64,000 nt of DNA, from contig NZ_KV820375.1 in assembly GCF_001815355.1 (NCBI RefSeq), forward strand, positions 62,001 through 126,000, written 5' to 3'. Shown here piece by piece: positions 9,001-17,711 of the stretch (its first letter is position 1; each line of letters begins with the position of its first letter). A program made the position numbers and the translations under genes. The notes below the pieces were generated by a model, which saw only the letters and a list, made by a program, of their open reading frames with translations, was not told where the DNA came from and searched no databases. The DNA is from Haemophilus sp. HMSC068C11 (GTDB taxonomy: Bacteria; Pseudomonadota; Gammaproteobacteria; Enterobacterales; Pasteurellaceae).

Positions 9001-10714
9001 TATCTTTACCTAGTGCAACTGAATTTTGCACCGTTGCATTAGCTGATGAACCAATCGCTACACCATCAGCTGCCGAGCCAGCTGCGCCCTTACCGATAGC
9101 AATAGATGCTTGTGCAGAAGCATTAGCATTATTACCTACAGCAATACCATAAATACCACTAACATTTGCATTCGCCCCCGTAGCAACGCCTGCATAAGCA
9201 GAAGAGGCAGTATGGCCAATGGCTACGCCTAACTCTTTAGCATCTGTATTAGAACCTAGTGCTGTCGAGTTAGTAACGGCTTTGGCATTAGTACCAACAG
9301 CCGTAGCATTACCACCATTTGCATGGCTTGAATAACCAATTGCCGTAGAGTTTGAATACTCACTATTAGCTTTGTGACCTAATGAAACACCATTTTCTGC
9401 TGTTGTTTTAGCATCTGTACCAATCGCAACTGCATTTTTACCTCTATCAGATGCATTGGCATTTAAGCCCATAGTAATCGAGGCTTCTGTAATAGTGCTC
9501 GCATTTGGACCAATAGCAATCGCATTAACTCCAGATGCACCAGTATTATTCTGGTTACCTGTTACATTTGATTTAACCGAGAAATAATGAATTTTTTCAA
9601 GTTCTGCCATCGCAGCATAAAGCTGAGAACCATTGATTGCATCAGTTGAGTTTGCAGAAATATCACCTGGTGATAAGTTGATGAGTTGACGTTCATAGCC
9701 TTTTTTACCGATAGAAACAACGTCCCCTGCGATAGTATTTGCACCACCAGCCCAAGTATAAGTTGTCCCTAAAATAGTACGAGTAGTATAGGCAACCCCC
9801 GCTTTATCCGTCGCAGAACCGCCACCAATCGCAACAGAGTTTGCAAACGATGCATTAGCTCCAGTACCAACAGCGACAGCATTCGTTTTTTGAGCTGCAG
9901 CCAATGAACCTAATGCTAATGAAAGATCCCCAGATTTTGTTTTTGTTCCTAATGATACAGCAGCCTCACCAGCAATCGTATTCATCCAACGGGGAGTTTG
10001 AAGATCCCCTCCAGTTAAATCTTTAAATGCTTGTTGAACCGTTCCCGTTTTATCTTGGCCATTAGTATTGATATAAGTCGTTTGTGTAGCCGCTGCTTTA
10101 TCAGTATCATCCCCACCAATCGCAACTGATGCATTACCATAAGAAATAACATTACCGCCAATCGCAATTGATTGATCGCCTCGAGCCCATGCACCCTCAG
10201 TAATAGAATTACCACCAAATGTAGCTGCTTTATCAGCTCTAATGCCAGCTCCAATAGCAATAGACTGGTTTACTCGTACAACAGAAGTGCTATCACCAAC
10301 TTGAGCATTTTGACCGATGAGAATATTACGACTACCCGTTGTTCCACCATAATTTCCTGTGCCATCACCAATCAGCACACTATTGTCATAACGACCATTT
10401 ACGCCATAACCAATAGCGGTAGTACTTCCACCGCTTGCTGATGTGGCACTGTTCCCAACCGCAATACTAAAAGGATGTACATTTGTAGGCGCATTGCTTC
10501 CATCCCCCACAATCACGTTCGCTTGCGCCGGCATCATCACTGCAGATAAAGAAAGTGCAAATGCTGAAAGTTTAAAAAGAGAAAACAAACGTGTTTCGCT
10601 TGCTACACGTTCTTCTGAGTTTGAAGAGGCTTTTACTGCCCCTTTCGCTAATTCTGATGTCACGACAAAAGATTGTGTCGTTTTGTTCCAAATAATCTTA
10701 AATACTTTGTTCAT
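6050..10714 (-). CDS. Trimeric autotransporter adhesin (YadA/Hia-like, type Vc secretion)
   Basis: A 1,554-residue surface protein. Residues 1-65 are an extended signal peptide: an ESPR-type start (MNKVFKIIWNKTTQSFVV), then a hydrophobic core ending MPAQA. The passenger has two YadA-type head regions of AIAIG/SVAIG repeats (about 85-330 and 390-600), each closed by a neck with NSTDAINGSQLY (about 350-372 and 630-645). A long stalk follows, with repeated KAGDTTINTDGL / GPSVTKSGIDAAG units and Trp-ring-like blocks (GWNLTANG, GFGLTAQD, GWNVTVNK). The end is a neck (STDAVNGSQL), a coiled coil (KADMNNKINKLNGQVNKLGK) and a four-strand membrane anchor of about 70 residues ending in Trp. The family forms outer-membrane trimers that bind host cells or matrix; the receptor cannot be predicted. 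It contains no uptake sequence over 4.7 kb. Confidence 0.93.
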   Translation of the reverse strand: MNKVFKIIWNKTTQSFVVTSELAKGAVKASSNSEERVASETRLFSLFKLSAFALSLSAVMMPAQANVIVGDGSNAPTNVHPFSIAVGNSATSASGGSTTAIGYGVNGRYDNSVLIGDGTGNYGGTTGSRNILIGQNAQVGDSTSVVRVNQSIAIGAGIRADKAATFGGNSITEGAWARGDQSIAIGGNVISYGNASVAIGGDDTDKAAATQTTYINTNGQDKTGTVQQAFKDLTGGDLQTPRWMNTIAGEAAVSLGTKTKSGDLSLALGSLAAAQKTNAVAVGTGANASFANSVAIGGGSATDKAGVAYTTRTILGTTYTWAGGANTIAGDVVSIGKKGYERQLINLSPGDISANSTDAINGSQLYAAMAELEKIHYFSVKSNVTGNQNNTGASGVNAIAIGPNASTITEASITMGLNANASDRGKNAVAIGTDAKTTAENGVSLGHKANSEYSNSTAIGYSSHANGGNATAVGTNAKAVTNSTALGSNTDAKELGVAIGHTASSAYAGVATGANANVSGIYGIAVGNNANASAQASIAIGKGAAGSAADGVAIGSSANATVQNSVALGKDSVAGGNVFGETAHEAAFKNDNGVSENKQFKAGLANNSLGAVSVGKEGFERQIQNVGAGRVTANSTDAINGSQLYTVLTYSGFNVQQNGTSKSRINNNGFVNFKDGNLTTVNVTDADNGTIVKFDVNTTTITTDAEGNATAANPSNLATAGDVTSAINNVRNMPLTFAGDAGKDVERKLGEKVNLVGGVTDETKLSDGNIGVVADGTDKLEIKLAKDIKVDSVKAGDTTINTDGLKIVGGPSVTKSGIDAAGNKITNVEAGTDDKDAVNFSQLKDVEKVANKGWNLTANGENSSNVAPGETVDLNNTDGNIKITKNAADDNVTFNLNETINVTNVNAAGNVTVGDTVLNTDGLNIKDGPSVTKSGIDAAGKKISNVAAGDVNETSQDAVNGSQLYQTINNLTTKGFGLTAQDGNSVKKPLGETVEVVGADKNISTKVEEGKVKIALSKDIKVDSVTAGDTKIDKDGLKAGDVTVTNAPIKVDGNVVNNVNEAINQTAKQAFSPLTFAGDTGNNVERKLGETVNLVGGETDTTKLSDGNIGVVADGTDKLEIKLAKDIKVDSVKAGDTTINTDGLTIAGGPSITKSGIDAAGKKISNVGDGDVSKDSKDAINGSQLYNAVATTDLKPNTTGKIDTPVDGSKLVNATTVANAINNSGWNVTVNKDGGEAEGETVQKVSPGNTVTYIAGQNIKIKQDGMNFTISTTKDLEAGAVNATTVNTTTINLGEGDNSTPITVVSGKDAAPNLDGKTPNRMNFGGETIATLSDGLKFGANVGDVYGAKLNSQINVKGADSNTNWSEFDGGDNVMTNIDKSGNLRVGIKKNLKVESVTANKFTAGDTVIDGNGVTIKNGPSMTKNGIDAGNKQITNVAPGRIAADSTDAVNGSQLHEVKADMNNKINKLNGQVNKLGKRVNAGTASALAASQLPQAYIPGKSMVSVAAGNYQGQNAVALGMSRISDNGKIIIRLAGTSDTQGKVGVAVGAGYHW
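7236..7480. repeat. Long direct repeat within the adhesin, copy 1
   Basis: This stretch closely matches 8256-8495 in the same orientation, about 1.02 kb away; long segments such as the one reading KLEIKLAKDIKVDSVKAGDT are the same with only synonymous changes. Both copies are in frame, so recombination between them would remove or add about 340 residues of stalk without a frameshift. Identity was judged by eye, not computed. Confidence 0.75.
8256..8495. repeat. Long direct repeat within the adhesin, copy 2
   Basis: Partner of 7236-7480. It encodes the same stalk module: NLVGGVTDETKLSDGNIGVV upstream on the coding strand and GLKIVGGPSVTKSGIDAAG at the other end. The near-identity at DNA level suggests recent duplication or ongoing gene conversion. 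Confidence 0.75.
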
Positions 10715-10801
10715 AAAAAAGTTCTCCCAAGTTAAATAGATTTAGGTATTCATCACATCCCAACAAACAATAGAACAAGCTGGGTAAAATAAGGTTCTGG
10801 G

Positions 10802-10829
10802 AGTATAGCTGACTCATCTATAAGATCAA
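10802..10829 (-). promoter_or_regulatory. Sigma-70 promoter of the adhesin gene
   Basis: Read on the minus strand: TTGATC, a 16-base spacer, TATACT. Transcription would start near 10795, leaving a leader of about 80 bases. A GGGAG ribosome binding site stands 9 bases before the ATG at 10714. No operator or phase-variable simple repeat is visible. Confidence 0.65.
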
Positions 10830-11042
10830 GAAAATGATCGCTTTTTATACCATTTTTCACAAGAAATTTACATTTTCTATGCAAGGTATCGTTTGCGTAA
10901 AAAGAATGCTCATTAAAATTAGGTCAAAGTCAGTAATAATGAGCATGGAATCGTCTTTATATAAGTCAAAAACAATGTAAAAGTTGACCGCACTTTTTTC
11001 TCTTAATATGCAACTCACCTACCACTTCCCTAACCCCCCTTA

Positions 11043-11058
11043 TACCTCTTTAGAAGTA
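11043..11058 (+). promoter_or_regulatory. NarP/NarL-type 7-2-7 binding site upstream of nrfA
   Basis: TACCTCT-TT-AGAAGTA, which fits the inverted heptamer pattern TACYYMT-N2-AKRRGTA at every position. Its centre is 30 bases upstream of the FNR-like site, close to the spacing in the E. coli nrfA promoter (as I recall, sites near -74.5 and -41.5). Haemophilus has NarP but no NarL to my knowledge, so NarP is the likely binder. Confidence 0.75.
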
Positions 11059-11073
11059 TTTTGATTTTAAAGT

Positions 11074-11087
11074 TTGATCAACCTCAA
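11074..11087 (+). promoter_or_regulatory. FNR-type site upstream of nrfA
   Basis: TTGAT-CAAC-CTCAA matches the FNR consensus TTGATNNNNATCAA at 9 of 10 informative positions. The -10 element is not clear. A TATCTT at 11129-11134 would place the site near -60; a weak element near 11112 would place it near -41. Confidence 0.7.
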
Positions 11088-11234
11088 AGTTTTGAAAAAA
11101 AACCTTAGGAAAACTACTGCTTTTTGGTATCTTATGCTTGCGTTGAGCTATTTTTATGAGTGAATTCAAAAGCTTAATAGGAATTGTTCGCATTTAAAAT
11201 TGTTTTTTTATTCTTTCCTAATGGAGTGATTATC

Positions 11235-12758
11235 GTGAACGCATTGAGAAAAAGCCTTGTTTTGGCCACTTCTTTCGCAGCTTTAGGTGTGTATAACTCA
11301 GCGATGGCTGAAATGGTATACAAGCCTGTTGAACAACCTGTGGAAGCACCAAACCCTAATTTAAAAATCGAAGCAGTGAATGAAAAATTTGCTGAGAAAT
11401 ATCCTAGCCAATTCAATTCGTGGAAAGCGACTGAAAAAGGCGACAAAATCATCTATGCTAATGAACAAGATCCTCGTTTAATCGTGTTATGGGGGGGCTA
11501 TTCTTTCGCAAAAGAATATAACGCACCTCGTGGTCACGTTTATGCAGTAGAAGATGTACGTAATATTTTACGTACTGGTGCGCCCAAAAATGCAAATGAT
11601 GGCCCTCAACCAATGGCATGTTGGACTTGTAAAGGTCCAGACGTTCCTCGTTTAATTGCAGAATGGGGTGAAGATGGTTACTTTGGTGCCAAATGGGCTA
11701 AAGGTGGACCAGAAATTGTCAACTCGATCGGTTGTGCTGACTGTCACGATACGACCTCTAAAGACTTTGCTGAAGGCAAACCTGCATTACGTATTGCTCG
11801 TCCACACGTTCTTCGTGCATTAGATCACTTAAATAATGCACTTCAAGCAAAAGCAAAAGCTGAAGGTAAAGAACAAGCTAACTTAAGCTTTAACACAGCT
11901 GCTCGCACTGAAAAACGTGCTGAAATCTGTGCAAACTGTCATGTTGAATACTACTTCGCGGGCGACTTAAAACAAGTAACCTTCCCTTGGGATAACGGTC
12001 AAACTGTTGATGACATCGAAAAATACTATGATGATATCGGCTTCAGTGACTGGACTCACTCTCTTTCTAAAGCACCAATGTTAAAAGCGCAACACCCTGA
12101 CTTTGAAATTTGGTCTTTAGGTATGCACGGTAAAAACGGCGTAACTTGTATCGACTGTCACATGCCTAAAGTACAAGGTAAAGACGGTAAAGTTTACACC
12201 GACCACCAAATCCAAAACCCATTCGATGCATTTGATACCACATGTGCAAACTGTCACGATCAAAGCAAAGAAAAACTTAAAGACATCGTTGCTTCACGTA
12301 AAAAAGAAGTGAAAGATGTAATGGGTCGTTTAGAAGATCAAGTTGTTCGTGCTCACTTTGAAGCGAAAGCGGCATGGGATGCAGGTGCAACTAAAGAAGA
12401 AATGGAACCTGCTTTAATGGATATCCGTCACGCTCAATGGCGTTGGGACTACGCAGCAGCAAGTCACGGTGGTCACATGCACGCACCTGATGTAATGCTT
12501 CGCGTATTAGGTTCTGGTATCGACAAAGCTGCGGATGCACGTGCTAAACTTGCAGCAATCTTAACTAAACATGGCGTGAAAACTCCGGTTGAAGTACCAG
12601 ATATTTCTACAGCTGATAAAGCATGGAAAGTAATGGGTATTGATATCGAGAAAGAACGTCAAGCGAAAAAAGAATTCTTAGAAACTGTTGTACCTCAATG
12701 GGTAAAAGAAGCGAAAGCCAATGGCAAATTAGCTGAAGATACCGCAACAAAACAATAA
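11235..12758 (+). CDS. nrfA: Cytochrome c nitrite reductase NrfA (ammonia-forming)
   Basis: Periplasmic pentahaem enzyme reducing nitrite to ammonium with six electrons. I place the start at the GTG at 11235 (GGAG 9 bases upstream), giving 507 residues with a clean signal peptide ([20 protein letters not shown]). The frame is open back to an ATG at 11184, but that would add 17 hydrophobic residues before the signal and lacks a ribosome site. The hallmark active-site haem motif CWTCK (about 129-133) is present, plus four CxxCH motifs (CADCH, CANCH, CIDCH, CANCH). It is the first gene of nrfABCD, behind NarP and FNR sites; an uptake-sequence hairpin separates it from nrfB. Confidence 0.97.
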   Translation: MNALRKSLVLATSFAALGVYNSAMAEMVYKPVEQPVEAPNPNLKIEAVNEKFAEKYPSQFNSWKATEKGDKIIYANEQDPRLIVLWGGYSFAKEYNAPRGHVYAVEDVRNILRTGAPKNANDGPQPMACWTCKGPDVPRLIAEWGEDGYFGAKWAKGGPEIVNSIGCADCHDTTSKDFAEGKPALRIARPHVLRALDHLNNALQAKAKAEGKEQANLSFNTAARTEKRAEICANCHVEYYFAGDLKQVTFPWDNGQTVDDIEKYYDDIGFSDWTHSLSKAPMLKAQHPDFEIWSLGMHGKNGVTCIDCHMPKVQGKDGKVYTDHQIQNPFDAFDTTCANCHDQSKEKLKDIVASRKKEVKDVMGRLEDQVVRAHFEAKAAWDAGATKEEMEPALMDIRHAQWRWDYAAASHGGHMHAPDVMLRVLGSGIDKAADARAKLAAILTKHGVKTPVEVPDISTADKAWKVMGIDIEKERQAKKEFLETVVPQWVKEAKANGKLAEDTATKQ

Positions 12759-12765
12759 AAAAAGA

Positions 12766-12799
12766 ACCGCACTTTGTAACTAAAGTGTCGAAGTGCGGT
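12766..12799. repeat. Inverted pair of uptake sequences between nrfA and nrfB
   Basis: ACCGCACTT (12766-12774) and AAGTGCGGT (12791-12799) form a 9-bp stem with a 16-base loop, 8 bases after the nrfA stop and followed by a short T-run (CATTTTT). It could attenuate transcription into nrfB, so that more NrfA than NrfB-D is made. Confidence 0.75.
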
Positions 12800-12830
12800 C
12801 ATTTTTAACCATATATTTGAGGTAATCAGA

Positions 12831-13496
12831 ATGAATTTAACTTCTTTAATCAGCAAATCGGCAAAATCCCTTGCATTGCTTGCAATGCTTGCGGCAATGC
12901 CAATGGCTGCAAGTGCGGAAGAGATGGCAAAAACACCTGCCTCTCAACTCACTTACGAGCCACAAATGGATAACCAACGTGATCCAAACCAATATTGTGC
13001 AAAATGTCACAAATTTGACCAAGTTGATAAAAACCAAACTTTAGATCAATCTGGTGGTGAATTACACTTTGGTAAATTCCACGGCGCACACTTAAATCAA
13101 AAAAGCCCTAACACAGGTAAACCGATTAACTGTGTAAACTGTCACGGTAATATTTCGGAAGATCACCGTCGTGGTGCAAAAGATGTGATGCGTTTTGATG
13201 GCGATATCTTTGGTGATAAAAAACCAATGTATACCGCGCAAGAACAAAACCAAGTTTGTTTTGCTTGTCACCAACCTGCAAAACTTCGTGAAAAACTTTG
13301 GGCGCACGATGTTCACGCAATGAAATTGCCTTGTGCAAGCTGCCACACATTACACCCGAAAGATGATGCGATGAAAGGTATTCAACCGAAAAATCGTGTG
13401 AAACTTTGTGTAGATTGCCACGGCGAACAACAAAAACGCAAAGCGGCAAAAGACGCACAATCACAAACGCAATCAACCGAACAAAAGGATAAATAA
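12831..13496 (+). CDS. nrfB: Pentahaem cytochrome NrfB
   Basis: A 221-residue periplasmic c-type cytochrome that hands electrons from the NrfCD quinol dehydrogenase to NrfA. A signal peptide (KSLALLAMLAAMPMAASA) is followed by five CxxCH sites: CAKCH, CVNCH, CFACH, CASCH and CVDCH, the number expected. The C-terminus is a low-complexity polar tail rich in Gln and Lys. GAGGTAATCAG precedes the ATG at 12831. Its TAA shares its last base with the nrfC ATG, implying coupled translation. Confidence 0.95.
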   Translation: MNLTSLISKSAKSLALLAMLAAMPMAASAEEMAKTPASQLTYEPQMDNQRDPNQYCAKCHKFDQVDKNQTLDQSGGELHFGKFHGAHLNQKSPNTGKPINCVNCHGNISEDHRRGAKDVMRFDGDIFGDKKPMYTAQEQNQVCFACHQPAKLREKLWAHDVHAMKLPCASCHTLHPKDDAMKGIQPKNRVKLCVDCHGEQQKRKAAKDAQSQTQSTEQKDK

Positions 13497-14173
13497 TGAC
13501 AGCTTGTTCACGCCGAAACTTTGTTTCCGGCATGGGGGCATTAATCCTTATGACGGGGACATCAGTTACCTCTTTAGCGAAAGAGGAAAAGGCGGATAAA
13601 CCGAAACGCTATGCAATGGTACACGACGAAACAGCTTGTATCGGCTGTACCGCTTGTATGGATGCTTGTCGTGAAACAAACCACGTTCCTGAAGGCGTTT
13701 CACGTTTGGAAATTCTCCGTAGTGAACCTTACGGCGAATTCCCAAATCAAGAATACGAGTTTTTCCGTCAATCTTGCCAACACTGTACAAACGCCCCTTG
13801 TGTGGCTGTTTGTCCAACCGGTGCATCATTTATTGATCCTGAAACAGGTATCGTAGATGTGCATAAAGATCTTTGTGTAGGTTGCCAATACTGTGTTGCA
13901 GTTTGTCCTTACCGCGTACGTTTCATTCACCCAGTACACCGTACTGCAGATAAATGTAACTTCTGTCGCGATACAAACTTAGCAGCTGGCAAACAACCTG
14001 CTTGTGTAGAAGCTTGTCCAACCAAAGCATTAACCTTTGGCGATATGAATGATCCAAGCAGTGCAGTTTCCCGCAAAGTGAAAGAAAATCCGGTTTATCG
14101 CACTAAAGTGGAATTAGGTACTCAACCAAATCTTTACCATATTCCATTCCAACACGGGGAGCCAAGAAGATGA
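13496..14173 (+). CDS. nrfC: Nitrite reductase iron-sulfur subunit NrfC
   Basis: A 225-residue ferredoxin-type protein with four [4Fe-4S] cluster sets: CIGCTACMDAC (about 47-57), CQHCTNAPCVAVCP (about 98-111), CVGCQYCVAVCP (about 127-138) and CNFC ... CVEACP (about 154-175). The N-terminus CSRRNFVSG is a twin-arginine signal, so it is exported folded to the periplasm, where it docks on NrfD and passes electrons to NrfB. It overlaps nrfB by 1 base and nrfD by 4, so nrfBCD is tightly coupled. Confidence 0.96.
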   Translation: MTACSRRNFVSGMGALILMTGTSVTSLAKEEKADKPKRYAMVHDETACIGCTACMDACRETNHVPEGVSRLEILRSEPYGEFPNQEYEFFRQSCQHCTNAPCVAVCPTGASFIDPETGIVDVHKDLCVGCQYCVAVCPYRVRFIHPVHRTADKCNFCRDTNLAAGKQPACVEACPTKALTFGDMNDPSSAVSRKVKENPVYRTKVELGTQPNLYHIPFQHGEPRR

Positions 14174-15135
14174 CATTAGATTATCCTGTTCCGTTTCACA
14201 CACCTAATTTGGTGTGGGATTCAACAATCGCTATCTATTTGTTCTTACTTGGTATTTCTTCCGGTGCGGTACAATTAGCGATTGCTTATAAACGTAGTCA
14301 CAAATTAGAAAATCCTAGCAAAAACTGGATTATCCGAGCAGCCGCCGTTTTAGGTTCTGTGCCAACATTAATTGGTTTAACCCTGTTAATTTTCCACTTG
14401 GCACGTCCTTGGACATTCTGGAAATTGATGTTTAACTATCAATTCAACTCTGTAATGTCTATGGGGGTAATGTTATTCCAAGTTTATATGCTGTTCTTGG
14501 TATGTTGGTGTGCGGTTATCTTCAAAGAAGATATCATGGCATTTATCCAACGTTTTATGCCAAAACTTGGTTTTGTCGGTAAAATTATCAATGTATTAGA
14601 ACGTTTAACTGGTCCTGTAGAAGTTATTCTCTTCATCTTAGCCGCTGTGCTAGGGGCTTATACTGGTTTCTTACTTTCAGCATTGATCAGTTACCCAATG
14701 TTAAATAACCCTGTTCTACCAGCGTTATTCTTGGCGTCAGGTACCTCTTCCGGTATCGCTGCAACCTTCTTATTTATCCTCATTGCTGGTAAATTAAAAG
14801 GTGATAGCCATGAATCACACTTCATTCACAAATTTGAAGTGCCAATTATGGTGACTGAACTCGGTTTATTAATCTGTTTCTTTGTTGGTCTACACTTCGG
14901 TGGTGGTCAGAAAGTGGTTGCATTACACAATGCACTTTCCGGTTTCTGGGGTGCTGTGTTCTGGATTGGGGTATTCTTAATTGGTATCATCATTCCTCTA
15001 CTTGCGAACCTTGCAGCAAAAGACAGTTTAAAATACAACAAGAACTTTATTATCCTTGTGTCAATCTTCGACTTAATCGGGGTTCTCTGCTTACGTTACT
15101 TTATCTTGTATGCAGGACAACTTACCGTTGCGTAA
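14170..15135 (+). CDS. nrfD: NrfD quinol-oxidising membrane subunit
   Basis: A 321-residue polytopic inner-membrane protein with about eight hydrophobic segments, of the NrfD/PsrC family. It starts MTLDYPVPFHTPNLVWDSTI, typical of the family, and would oxidise menaquinol and feed NrfC. Menaquinone genes menF-D-H lie 7 kb away. It overlaps the nrfC stop by four bases (ATGA). A strong terminator follows the gene, marking the end of nrfABCD. Confidence 0.95.
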   Translation: MTLDYPVPFHTPNLVWDSTIAIYLFLLGISSGAVQLAIAYKRSHKLENPSKNWIIRAAAVLGSVPTLIGLTLLIFHLARPWTFWKLMFNYQFNSVMSMGVMLFQVYMLFLVCWCAVIFKEDIMAFIQRFMPKLGFVGKIINVLERLTGPVEVILFILAAVLGAYTGFLLSALISYPMLNNPVLPALFLASGTSSGIAATFLFILIAGKLKGDSHESHFIHKFEVPIMVTELGLLICFFVGLHFGGGQKVVALHNALSGFWGAVFWIGVFLIGIIIPLLANLAAKDSLKYNKNFIILVSIFDLIGVLCLRYFILYAGQLTVA

Positions 15136-15156
15136 GGATAAACTTCTTATTTAATC

Positions 15157-15185
15157 AAAAGGCGTATACAATACGCCTTTTGTTT
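15157..15185 (+). terminator. Terminator after nrfD
   Basis: Perfect 11-bp stem AAAAGGCGTAT (15157-15167) / ATACGCCTTTT (15171-15181), loop ACA, then GTTT. It separates nrfABCD from the nrfE operon. An uptake sequence (15199-15207) follows. Confidence 0.85.
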
Positions 15186-15282
15186 ATTTAAAAGACTAAA
15201 GTGCGGTTAATTTTACGTATGTTTTTCATGCTTAAAATTAACCTTATTTTGTCAAATACAACCATTAATACTGAAGAATACT

Positions 15283-17187
15283 ATGCTCCCCGAATTCGGA
15301 TTTCTATCACTACTCTTCGCCACTACTGCAGCACTCTTACTTTCTATCGTGCCACAAATTGGTATTTGGCGAAATAAACCCTCTCTCACCAACACGGCTT
15401 GGGGATTAAGTTATTGTTTCGGTATTTTTACGAGCGTTTCAATCGGTATTCTTGCCTACTCTTTTGCAACAGATGACTTCACTTTGGAATACGTGGCAGC
15501 GCACTCCAATTCTCAACTACCAACATTTTTCAAAGTCGCCGCCACATGGGGCGGACACGAAGGCTCAATTTTATTTTGGCTTTTCACATTAAGTCTTTGG
15601 TTAGTGGCTTTTGCCTTTTTCTCTCGCAAAAATGACCGCACTTTTTCTGCACAAACCCTTTCTTTACTCGGCTTAATTTGTCTTGGGTTTGCTATTTTTA
15701 TTTTGTTCTACTCCAATCCATTTGGACGTGCATTTCCTGCCCCTGCAGAAGGGCGAGATCTCAATCCAATGCTGCAAGATATTGGCTTAATTTTCCATCC
15801 GCCGCTTTTATATGTGGGTTATGTGGGCTTTGCTGTTAACTTTGCCATGTCAATTTCTGCCTTAATCTTTAATCGTTCTGCACAAGTAATTGCGCGTGCG
15901 ATGCGAGCTTGGGTTCTCGTTTCTTGGTTATTCTTAACGTTAGGGATCGTTCTCGGTGCCTGGTGGGCATATTACGAATTAGGCTGGGGTGGCTGGTGGT
16001 TCTGGGACCCTGTAGAAAACGCCTCACTTATGCCATGGTTATTAGGACTTGCACTTTTACACAGCTTAATGGTGACTGAAAGACAAGGCATGTTTAGCTA
16101 CTGGACAACACTCTTTTCCCTACTCGCTTTTGCATTTAGTGTATTAGGCACATTTATTGTCCGTTCAGGTGCATTAACCTCTGTTCATGCTTTTTCTTTA
16201 GATAGCTCCCGTGGTTATGTACTATTACTTATTTTCTTCTTATTGACTGTCGGCTCACTCAGTTTATTTGCCCTACGCACAAATACCAATGAAAGTGCGG
16301 TCAAATTTCCACTCATTTCTAAAACTGGGGCTATTTTAGGTTTAAACATCGTATTGACCGTCGCCACCGTCAGTACCTTCTTAGGCACCTTCTATCCGAT
16401 GCTATTCCAAGCCATGAATTGGGGAAGTATTTCTGTGGGGGCCCCTTACTTTAATAGTATTTTCTTGCCATTGCTCACGTTAGTGCTTTTTGCGATGGCG
16501 GCGACGCTTTGCTTAAGCTGGTTTAAATCAGACAAAAAACGCTTTTTCAAACGTCTGTTATTACTTATTCCCGCTGCAGTAATTGCTTATGGCATGATTT
16601 GGAACGCGTTGCAAAATGACAGTGCGTTACGTTTCCATTTCTTTGCTTATGTATTACTCACCCTCGCTATTTGGGTATTATTCGTCACCTTATGGCAAAA
16701 TTGGACAAAAGTAAGACTTGCCTATTTTGGAATGATTCTTGCACACTGCGGCGTGGCGATTGCCACAATGGGTGCCGTAATGAGTAGTTACTTTAGCAGT
16801 GAGTTAGGTGTTAGACTTGCACCACAACAAAGCCAACAATTAGGTCAATTTGAGTTCCACTACGATCGTTTTTCCAATGAAATTGGGCCAAACTTTACCG
16901 CCGAAGTCGCTTTCTTTAGCGTGTCAAAACAAGGCAAACCTTACGCTGAAATTGTACCGGAACGCCGTTATTATGATGTTCGAACTATGACCATGAGTGA
17001 AGTAGGGTTAGATGCTGGCTTTTGGGGCGATTTATATATTGTAATGGGCGATAACTTAGGTAAAGGCGAATTCACATTCCGTTTACATTACAAACCGCTT
17101 ATTCGCTGGTTATGGCTCGGAGGCATTTTAATGGCACTTGGCGCATTATGTTCAGCCATCAATTTGAAGAGAAAACGTGATGAATAA
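15283..17187 (+). CDS. nrfE: NrfE/CcmF-type haem lyase subunit
   Basis: A 634-residue membrane protein with about 15 hydrophobic segments, of the CcmF/NrfE family that attaches haem to apocytochromes c. The periplasmic tryptophan-rich WWD signature is clear ([19 protein letters not shown], about 239-257), as is the TWGGHEGS segment (about 87-95). The next two genes encode the thioredoxin and CcmH-type partners. In E. coli, NrfEFG loads the special CWTCK haem of NrfA; whether this set serves only NrfA or all cytochromes c here depends on whether a ccm operon exists elsewhere. Two uptake sequences (15635, 16293) lie inside. Confidence 0.9.
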   Translation: MLPEFGFLSLLFATTAALLLSIVPQIGIWRNKPSLTNTAWGLSYCFGIFTSVSIGILAYSFATDDFTLEYVAAHSNSQLPTFFKVAATWGGHEGSILFWLFTLSLWLVAFAFFSRKNDRTFSAQTLSLLGLICLGFAIFILFYSNPFGRAFPAPAEGRDLNPMLQDIGLIFHPPLLYVGYVGFAVNFAMSISALIFNRSAQVIARAMRAWVLVSWLFLTLGIVLGAWWAYYELGWGGWWFWDPVENASLMPWLLGLALLHSLMVTERQGMFSYWTTLFSLLAFAFSVLGTFIVRSGALTSVHAFSLDSSRGYVLLLIFFLLTVGSLSLFALRTNTNESAVKFPLISKTGAILGLNIVLTVATVSTFLGTFYPMLFQAMNWGSISVGAPYFNSIFLPLLTLVLFAMAATLCLSWFKSDKKRFFKRLLLLIPAAVIAYGMIWNALQNDSALRFHFFAYVLLTLAIWVLFVTLWQNWTKVRLAYFGMILAHCGVAIATMGAVMSSYFSSELGVRLAPQQSQQLGQFEFHYDRFSNEIGPNFTAEVAFFSVSKQGKPYAEIVPERRYYDVRTMTMSEVGLDAGFWGDLYIVMGDNLGKGEFTFRLHYKPLIRWLWLGGILMALGALCSAINLKRKRDE

Positions 17188-17710
17188 AAAGTTTATTTTG
17201 TTTTTACCGCTGATTTTGTTATTGAGTATTTGCTTACTGCTTTTTGTTGGCTTACACAAAGATCCAAAACAAATTGCCTCAGCACTCATTGATAAGCCTG
17301 TGCCAGAATTCTATCAAGCGAATTTGCTTGAACCGAATCAAATTGTTAGCCCGAGAGATTTCCCAAAGAAACCTTTCCTACTTAACGTGTGGGGAAGTTG
17401 GTGTGGCTATTGCCAACAGGAACACCCTCTTTTGATGGAAATTTCAAAAGAAGTGCCCATTGTGGGTATCGATTATCGTGACAAACCACAAAATGGCATT
17501 GCGATGCTAGAACGTATGGGCAATCCATTTATACTGACCATTGACGATAGCCGTGGCGAATTTGCGATGCAATTAGGCGTAGATGGTGCACCAGAAACCT
17601 ATGTTATCGATGAACACGGTATGATCCGTTATCGTCATTCTGGCTATATGGATCGCGAAACGTGGCTTACCGAAATCAAACCAAAACTTGATGAATTAAC
17701 TAAAAAGTAA
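17180..17710 (+). CDS. dsbE: DsbE/CcmG-like thiol:disulfide oxidoreductase
   Basis: A 176-residue membrane-anchored periplasmic thioredoxin. One N-terminal membrane segment ([20 protein letters not shown]) precedes a thioredoxin fold with active site [13 protein letters not shown] (about 72-84), the CcmG-type context. The conserved cis-Pro region reads [12 protein letters not shown]. It would keep the apocytochrome CxxCH thiols, or the CcmH thiols, reduced for haem ligation. The start overlaps the nrfE end by 8 bases (ATG at 17180, the second codon of a frame that can also open with GTG at 17177). The next gene starts 1 base after its stop. Confidence 0.92.
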   Translation: MNKKFILFLPLILLLSICLLLFVGLHKDPKQIASALIDKPVPEFYQANLLEPNQIVSPRDFPKKPFLLNVWGSWCGYCQQEHPLLMEISKEVPIVGIDYRDKPQNGIAMLERMGNPFILTIDDSRGEFAMQLGVDGAPETYVIDEHGMIRYRHSGYMDRETWLTEIKPKLDELTKK

Positions 17711-17711
17711 A

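Larger units (their letters stand above)
10715..11234. other. Intergenic region between the adhesin and nrfA
   Basis: A 520-base divergent promoter region. It holds the adhesin promoter (10802-10829), a 10-bp inverted repeat with no assigned role (10906-10946), an uptake sequence (10987-10995), a NarP-type site (11043-11058) and an FNR-type site (11074-11087). I see no convincing small ORF or known RNA in it. Confidence 0.7.

Noticed and set aside
6300-10600. Repeats in the adhesin region considered as a CRISPR array or satellite
   Set aside because: The repeats are coding, unevenly spaced, diverged and in frame; no regular 28-36 base repeat with unique spacers and no cas genes.
11184-11234. 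Using the ATG at 11184 as the nrfA start
   Set aside because: It would put a hydrophobic 17-residue extension before a complete signal peptide and has no ribosome site, whereas the GTG at 11235 does.
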